A stretch of 64,000 nt of DNA, from positions 372,001-436,000 of the forward strand of contig NZ_AUJG01000001.1 of the NCBI RefSeq assembly GCF_000424105.1, given 5' to 3'. Position 1 is the first letter of the stretch. The number at the start of each line of letters is the position of its first letter. This document shows, in pieces, positions 60,609 to 64,000 of this stretch. The translations under genes and the position numbers were made by a program. Origin of the DNA: Lachnospira multipara ATCC 19207. Lineage in GTDB: Bacteria; Bacillota; Clostridia; Lachnospirales; Lachnospiraceae. The notes beneath the pieces are model-generated. The model worked only from the letters and a program-made list of their open reading frames with translations, did no database searches and was not told the DNA's origin.

Positions 60609-63098
60609 TTGGACATCATCTGGAAGGAACAGGGTTTTATATATAATGAAGAATACAGGGAACTGAATGAACAAACGCTTTTGCTGGATGGCAGACTTTC
60701 CCGGGAGGAGGCGGCTGCGCATCCTCATGTCTACTGTGATATTCAGGAGGCTTTTGCCGGTCGTGAACTTTCGGAAGGGAGTCTGGAAAATCCCACTATC
60801 ATGTACATTGTTCCAAATGTCTATTGGATTGATGACCCTCTGGCAACAGATACCCTGCAAAAAAAAGAAGGGGATAGAGCTCCCTTCGGTATGCATGTAA
60901 ACAGCAGATCTTTAAAAATAGTAGGATTATCCGAAAAGCCGGAAAACATAGTGATTGCAGGCAACAGAGGGCAGTCCCATGCCTGCAACGGAAATTATAC
61001 TCTGTTTAGTTTTCAGGTGGAGGAATTGTTCCTTGCCAATCTGACGCTGGGAAACTATTGTTGTGTAGATTTAGTCTATCCGACGAATCCGGCACTGAAT
61101 CAGCAAAAGAGAACGGAGTCTGTTACCCAGGCACAGCTTGCTTTTCAGGAAGGAGAAAAACTTTGTGCCGACAATTGCCGTTTTGTAAGTCGGTTAAATC
61201 TGGTTCCTGTTTGTGGGGCAAAACGCGCATTGTATCGGAATTGTCATTTTGAGAGCACAGATGATGCTTTAAACGGAAACGCAGTGTATGTAGGCTGCGA
61301 TTTTGATTTTTACGGTAATCGGCCCATTTATCAGGCAACAGGAACGGGAGCTGTGTTTATTGACTGCATTTTCCGTAGCAGGATTAAGACTCTGGGAACG
61401 GAGGCAGAACAGTATCTTACCAAGGAGGGCGGTCAGATCGCGTTGATTGATTGTTGCTATGAAACAGCGGAAAACGTGCCTGTGAGAGTTGATTGGACGA
61501 AATATCCATTGCCCTCTCTAAAATGTTATCAGTACGGAGTTGTTCAAAACGGAAAGCCGGTCATACTTGGAGGCGGTGGCAGCGAAGAAACGGTACAGCT
61601 TCAGGGTAAGAAAGCGCTGGAAGCCTATGTTTTCGAATATGAGGCAAAGAGATATATCAATATTGAAAATCTGCTGGGGGGAAGTGAGGGCTGGAATCCT
61701 CTGGGAGAGCCGGAAATTTCGAAAAAAGCCGGGAAGCTGCGAATTCCGACTTTTATGCAGTTGCAGACAGACAGGGAAAAAATTGTCTACGGAGAAGATG
61801 CTATTCATGTTACCGCGAAGGTATTCCTCTTTTCCGGAGAGGAATGCCGGGAGAGGGTTGACTTTCGATTGGAGAAAAGAGATACAGTTTATGCAGAACT
61901 GATTCCGGAAACGGAGCATTCCTGTCGAATTGAAAATCGCAATCACAGTGAGCAGGAAAAGCAGCTTGTGGTTCATGCGTGTACGGAGAGCGGTCTGGAG
62001 GCTGCGGTTGCCATTTCTGTGGAACCCTGCCTCTTTCCAGCACCGAAACTGACAGGAGAACCTGTAATGAAGATGGTAAGAGAAATGGGATGTGTGACTC
62101 TTTCCTATGCTCTGTCTTCAAAGGAACGCACGGATGCGTCGGAGATTTCCTGGTACAGGTGTGATACCGCAGCGGGAGAGGGTGCGGTACTCTGCGCTGT
62201 GACCAAAAGAAGCATTCCGCTTCAATGCTATCGTTTGACAGCGGCTGATATCGGAAAATATATAAAGGCAGTCATCATTCCCAGACTTTCGGGAAGTTTG
62301 CCGGGAATTGCAAAAGAGGTTATGACATCTTTTCCTGTGACGGAAGACGAAGTGGATGAGAAGTATTTATTTACAGATTTCTCTGAATTACCGGATGAAA
62401 ATCAGCCGGAATTAAGAAGGGGAAGCTGGACTTTGGATTGTGCAAGACCGGTCGACATAGAGATTAACTCGTCCACCTTTGGCAGTTGGAAGATGGATAG
62501 CAGTATTCCGGCCTGGCAATATGGGGAGACAGGCAATGGAAGCAAGGGTGTGGGGTTCTATCAGAATACCCAGGGCGCCAGACTTCGGTTTGCTCCCGTC
62601 TTAAAACAGTATGGTGATATGAGCCTGACGGTAAAGGCTGACCCTGCAAAGACGGCGGGGCAGGGGTTTGGCAGTGCAGGACAATACATGGATTTTGGAA
62701 TCAAGTTTGAGGTAGAAAAGTTGACAGGATATGCTTTGCGGGTAATCCGCGTAAAAGAAGCTTCTGATGCAGTAGCAATGGCGCTGGTAGAATATAGAGA
62801 AGGAAAGAGCAGCTATCTGACTGCATTACAGTTGGTTTCCTGTTATCTCACCGGCTTTTGTGTAACTGTCAGATTGGAAGGAAAAACGCTGATTGCTACG
62901 GCTGAATGTGATACACCTCAGCCTGCTTATCAGATGGAAAAAGGCTATGCACATGAGGTACGGTTGGAGTCGGAGGTGTCGGTAAATCCGGAGGGCGGAA
63001 TTTTGATCTGGCATACGGGAACACCGGGAACGGGCGGCTGGCAGAACACGACTATGCTCCATAGTATAGAAGTGGAATGGGAAACAGCATCAGAATGA
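60609..63098 (+). CDS. Large beta-helix protein of unknown specificity (polysaccharide-related?)
   Basis: This 829-residue protein lacks a signal peptide. Residues about 90-330 have the short, regularly spaced beta-strand pattern of a right-handed parallel beta-helix (NALYRNCHF-like turns; DDALNGNAVYVGCDF; GTGAVFIDCIF), as in pectate lyases and pectinesterases. Two Ig-like stretches follow (about 370-570), then a ConA-like beta-sandwich (about 575-829). Substrate not recognised. The best start is TTG at 60609, nine bases after AGGAGG; the ATG at 60588 has no ribosome site. GC-rich and C/G-ending codons contrast with all neighbours, and 79-bp direct repeats flank it, so it looks acquired. Confidence 0.65.
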   Translation: MDIIWKEQGFIYNEEYRELNEQTLLLDGRLSREEAAAHPHVYCDIQEAFAGRELSEGSLENPTIMYIVPNVYWIDDPLATDTLQKKEGDRAPFGMHVNSRSLKIVGLSEKPENIVIAGNRGQSHACNGNYTLFSFQVEELFLANLTLGNYCCVDLVYPTNPALNQQKRTESVTQAQLAFQEGEKLCADNCRFVSRLNLVPVCGAKRALYRNCHFESTDDALNGNAVYVGCDFDFYGNRPIYQATGTGAVFIDCIFRSRIKTLGTEAEQYLTKEGGQIALIDCCYETAENVPVRVDWTKYPLPSLKCYQYGVVQNGKPVILGGGGSEETVQLQGKKALEAYVFEYEAKRYINIENLLGGSEGWNPLGEPEISKKAGKLRIPTFMQLQTDREKIVYGEDAIHVTAKVFLFSGEECRERVDFRLEKRDTVYAELIPETEHSCRIENRNHSEQEKQLVVHACTESGLEAAVAISVEPCLFPAPKLTGEPVMKMVREMGCVTLSYALSSKERTDASEISWYRCDTAAGEGAVLCAVTKRSIPLQCYRLTAADIGKYIKAVIIPRLSGSLPGIAKEVMTSFPVTEDEVDEKYLFTDFSELPDENQPELRRGSWTLDCARPVDIEINSSTFGSWKMDSSIPAWQYGETGNGSKGVGFYQNTQGARLRFAPVLKQYGDMSLTVKADPAKTAGQGFGSAGQYMDFGIKFEVEKLTGYALRVIRVKEASDAVAMALVEYREGKSSYLTALQLVSCYLTGFCVTVRLEGKTLIATAECDTPQPAYQMEKGYAHEVRLESEVSVNPEGGILIWHTGTPGTGGWQNTTMLHSIEVEWETASE

Positions 63099-63119
63099 TG
63101 GATTTGTCAAGAGAATTTG

Positions 63120-63198
63120 ACAAAAAAAGTGGGGAATTTTAATAAAAAAGGAATCTGAAAGCCTTGAAATTACTGGCTTAGAGATTCCGAGAGATTAT
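63120..63198. repeat. 79-bp direct repeat, right copy
   Basis: This copy starts 22 bases after the beta-helix gene and ends 13 bases before the GGAGG site of the response regulator. Here the hairpin arms GGAATCT/AGATTCC are perfect; the left copy has one mismatch. Confidence 0.93.
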
Positions 63199-63220
63199 AA
63201 CTAAATAATGGAGGTAAATT

Positions 63221-63961
63221 ATGAGAATAGCCATATGTGATGATGACAGCATAGTGATAGACGACGTAAGATGGCGCATTCAAGATATTGACGACAGCAT
63301 AGAGTATGACGGATATAGTTCAAGTATTGATCTGTTGGTGACTCTGAAAAACAAAGGTTATAATTTTTATGATTTAATAATTCTAGATCATTTAATGCCA
63401 GAGATTAATGGCCTGCAGCTTGCAGAGATTTTAAGAAAGAATAATTTTACGGGACTAATTGTTTTCTTAACAGGTGAAGATGGAATTATTGATGACACTT
63501 TTAAAGTGTTACCTTTTAGATTTCTTAGAAAGCCAATTAATAAAGACAGATTCAATGAAATGATATCTGCTGCGCATAAGAAAATAACCAAGAATAGATT
63601 GATAGAAGTACCTGTCTCAAAATTAGAGAAGCTAGTTTTGAAAATAAACGACATTGTTCTTTTTGAAGCGGGACACAGAAAGAGCATTGTAGTAACTAGA
63701 GATTCTGAGGTGGAGAGCACAAGAAACATTTCCGATTGGGAAAGATTTGTAGAAGAAGAAAAGCTTAACTGCTTTGTAAGGATTACAAAAAGTTACGTAA
63801 TTAATCTAGAACATGTAGTTGGCTATAGCAAGGGCTATAGAGGCGGAAGTGTAAAGCTTGATAACGTGCACTACAAAGAGGTTGAGGTAAGTTCTAGTTA
63901 TTGGGGTCATTTTATAGACAGTATGAATGTCTATAGCTTAAGCAATAAAGTGACTATCTAA
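63221..63961 (+). CDS. LytTR-type response regulator
   Basis: This 246-residue regulator has a REC domain (1-120) with the acidic pair CDDD, phosphoacceptor Asp in LIILDHLMPEING, Thr in VFLTGED and Lys in LRKPI. Its LytTR DNA-binding domain (about 140-240) includes LFEAGHRKSIVV, CFVRITKSYVINLEHV and GGSVKLDN. It belongs to the AgrA/LytR group, usually paired with a membrane sensor kinase. A gene starting at 63996 may be that partner. AATGGAGGTAAATT precedes the ATG. Confidence 0.92.
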   Translation: MRIAICDDDSIVIDDVRWRIQDIDDSIEYDGYSSSIDLLVTLKNKGYNFYDLIILDHLMPEINGLQLAEILRKNNFTGLIVFLTGEDGIIDDTFKVLPFRFLRKPINKDRFNEMISAAHKKITKNRLIEVPVSKLEKLVLKINDIVLFEAGHRKSIVVTRDSEVESTRNISDWERFVEEEKLNCFVRITKSYVINLEHVVGYSKGYRGGSVKLDNVHYKEVEVSSSYWGHFIDSMNVYSLSNKVTI

Positions 63962-63995
63962 TGTTTGTGAGGATGACAATTTATAGGGAGAAGAC

Positions 63996-64000
63996 ATGAA
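63996..64000 (+). CDS. Start of a following gene (cut by window end)
   Basis: ATG at 63996 behind TAGGGAGAAGAC. Only the first codon and part of the second are visible. By position it may be the sensor kinase partner of the LytTR regulator, which is a guess from context. Confidence 0.4.

Noticed and set aside
60506-60640. Open frame through the left 79-bp repeat (KKESESLEITGLEILRDY), suggesting a transposase remnant
   Set aside because: It has no start codon or ribosome site, stops soon after, and in the right copy ends after about 27 codons. No family resemblance.
61123-62121. Several minus-strand frames of 60-150 codons opposite the beta-helix gene
   Set aside because: They lack ribosome sites and recognisable motifs; long antisense frames are expected opposite GC-richer coding sequence.

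Overview
The window is a low-GC Firmicutes chromosome segment. Several traits point to Lachnospiraceae and perhaps a pectin-using Lachnospira-like species: strong AGA, TTA and AAG codon use, a one-chain glycyl-tRNA synthetase, HemZ, DUF5716/DUF5717 proteins, a rhamnogalacturonan-lyase-like gene and an AroE-AroK fusion. The family and genus are inferences from gene content. No rRNA or tRNA gene, CRISPR array, transposase or phage gene was seen.

Layout. 1-2660: 3' part of purL. 2744-9034: an iron/metal locus with a membrane-anchored HMA protein, DUF2325, DUF3793, flavodoxin, two FeoA proteins, FeoB, a 46-residue FeoB-associated Cys-rich peptide and a histidine-free Fur-family regulator, with several operator-like dyads. 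9087-14414: two c-di-GMP genes (the second split by a one-base frameshift) around infC-rpmI-rplT, whose attenuated leader and AUU start codon are readable. 14584-17489: a trigger-factor-like lipoprotein, then MgtC, dUTPase and NrdG on the minus strand. 17718-21104: an intracellular RIFT-barrel/toroid lyase-like protein and a sugar isomerase. 21173-25803: Rel, a glyoxalase-II-like hydrolase and HemZ. 25867-26256: a candidate structured RNA and a palindromic repeat. 26302-32664: M16C peptidase, Era, GlyS, RecO. 32728-43030: a zinc-ribbon membrane protein, RarA, and a four-gene cluster (DUF5717, DUF5716, a TPR protein, a two-TM coiled-coil protein). 43052-48445: pheS, a tandem repeat, pheT, queA and a PilZ protein. 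48472-48829: RNase P RNA, followed by a GC-richer island with an acetyltransferase and a membrane protein. 50669-53486 (minus): pyrI, pyrB and a lactonase. 53698-57309: nrdR, yqeG, aroE-aroK, aroQ, efp. 57375-60262 (minus): lepB, and htpG behind a CIRCE element. 60450-63198: a GC-rich beta-helix gene between two 79-bp direct repeats. 63221-63961: a LytTR response regulator.

How the parts fit. The iron locus joins ferrous iron import, flavodoxin as a likely iron-sparing carrier, and its own regulator. Two EAL proteins and a PilZ receptor form a local c-di-GMP set. The lyase and isomerase suggest cytoplasmic processing of imported pectic oligosaccharides. The best candidate for an undescribed system is 35753-43030. 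There the DUF5716 protein reads by eye like a degenerate Hsp70 (nucleotide-binding domain plus a beta-sandwich). It sits directly between a giant helical-repeat protein and a TPR protein, with a membrane-anchored coiled-coil protein last. The second candidate is the 79-bp-repeat-flanked cassette at 60505-63198. Three families of small structured repeats lie between ordinary housekeeping genes.
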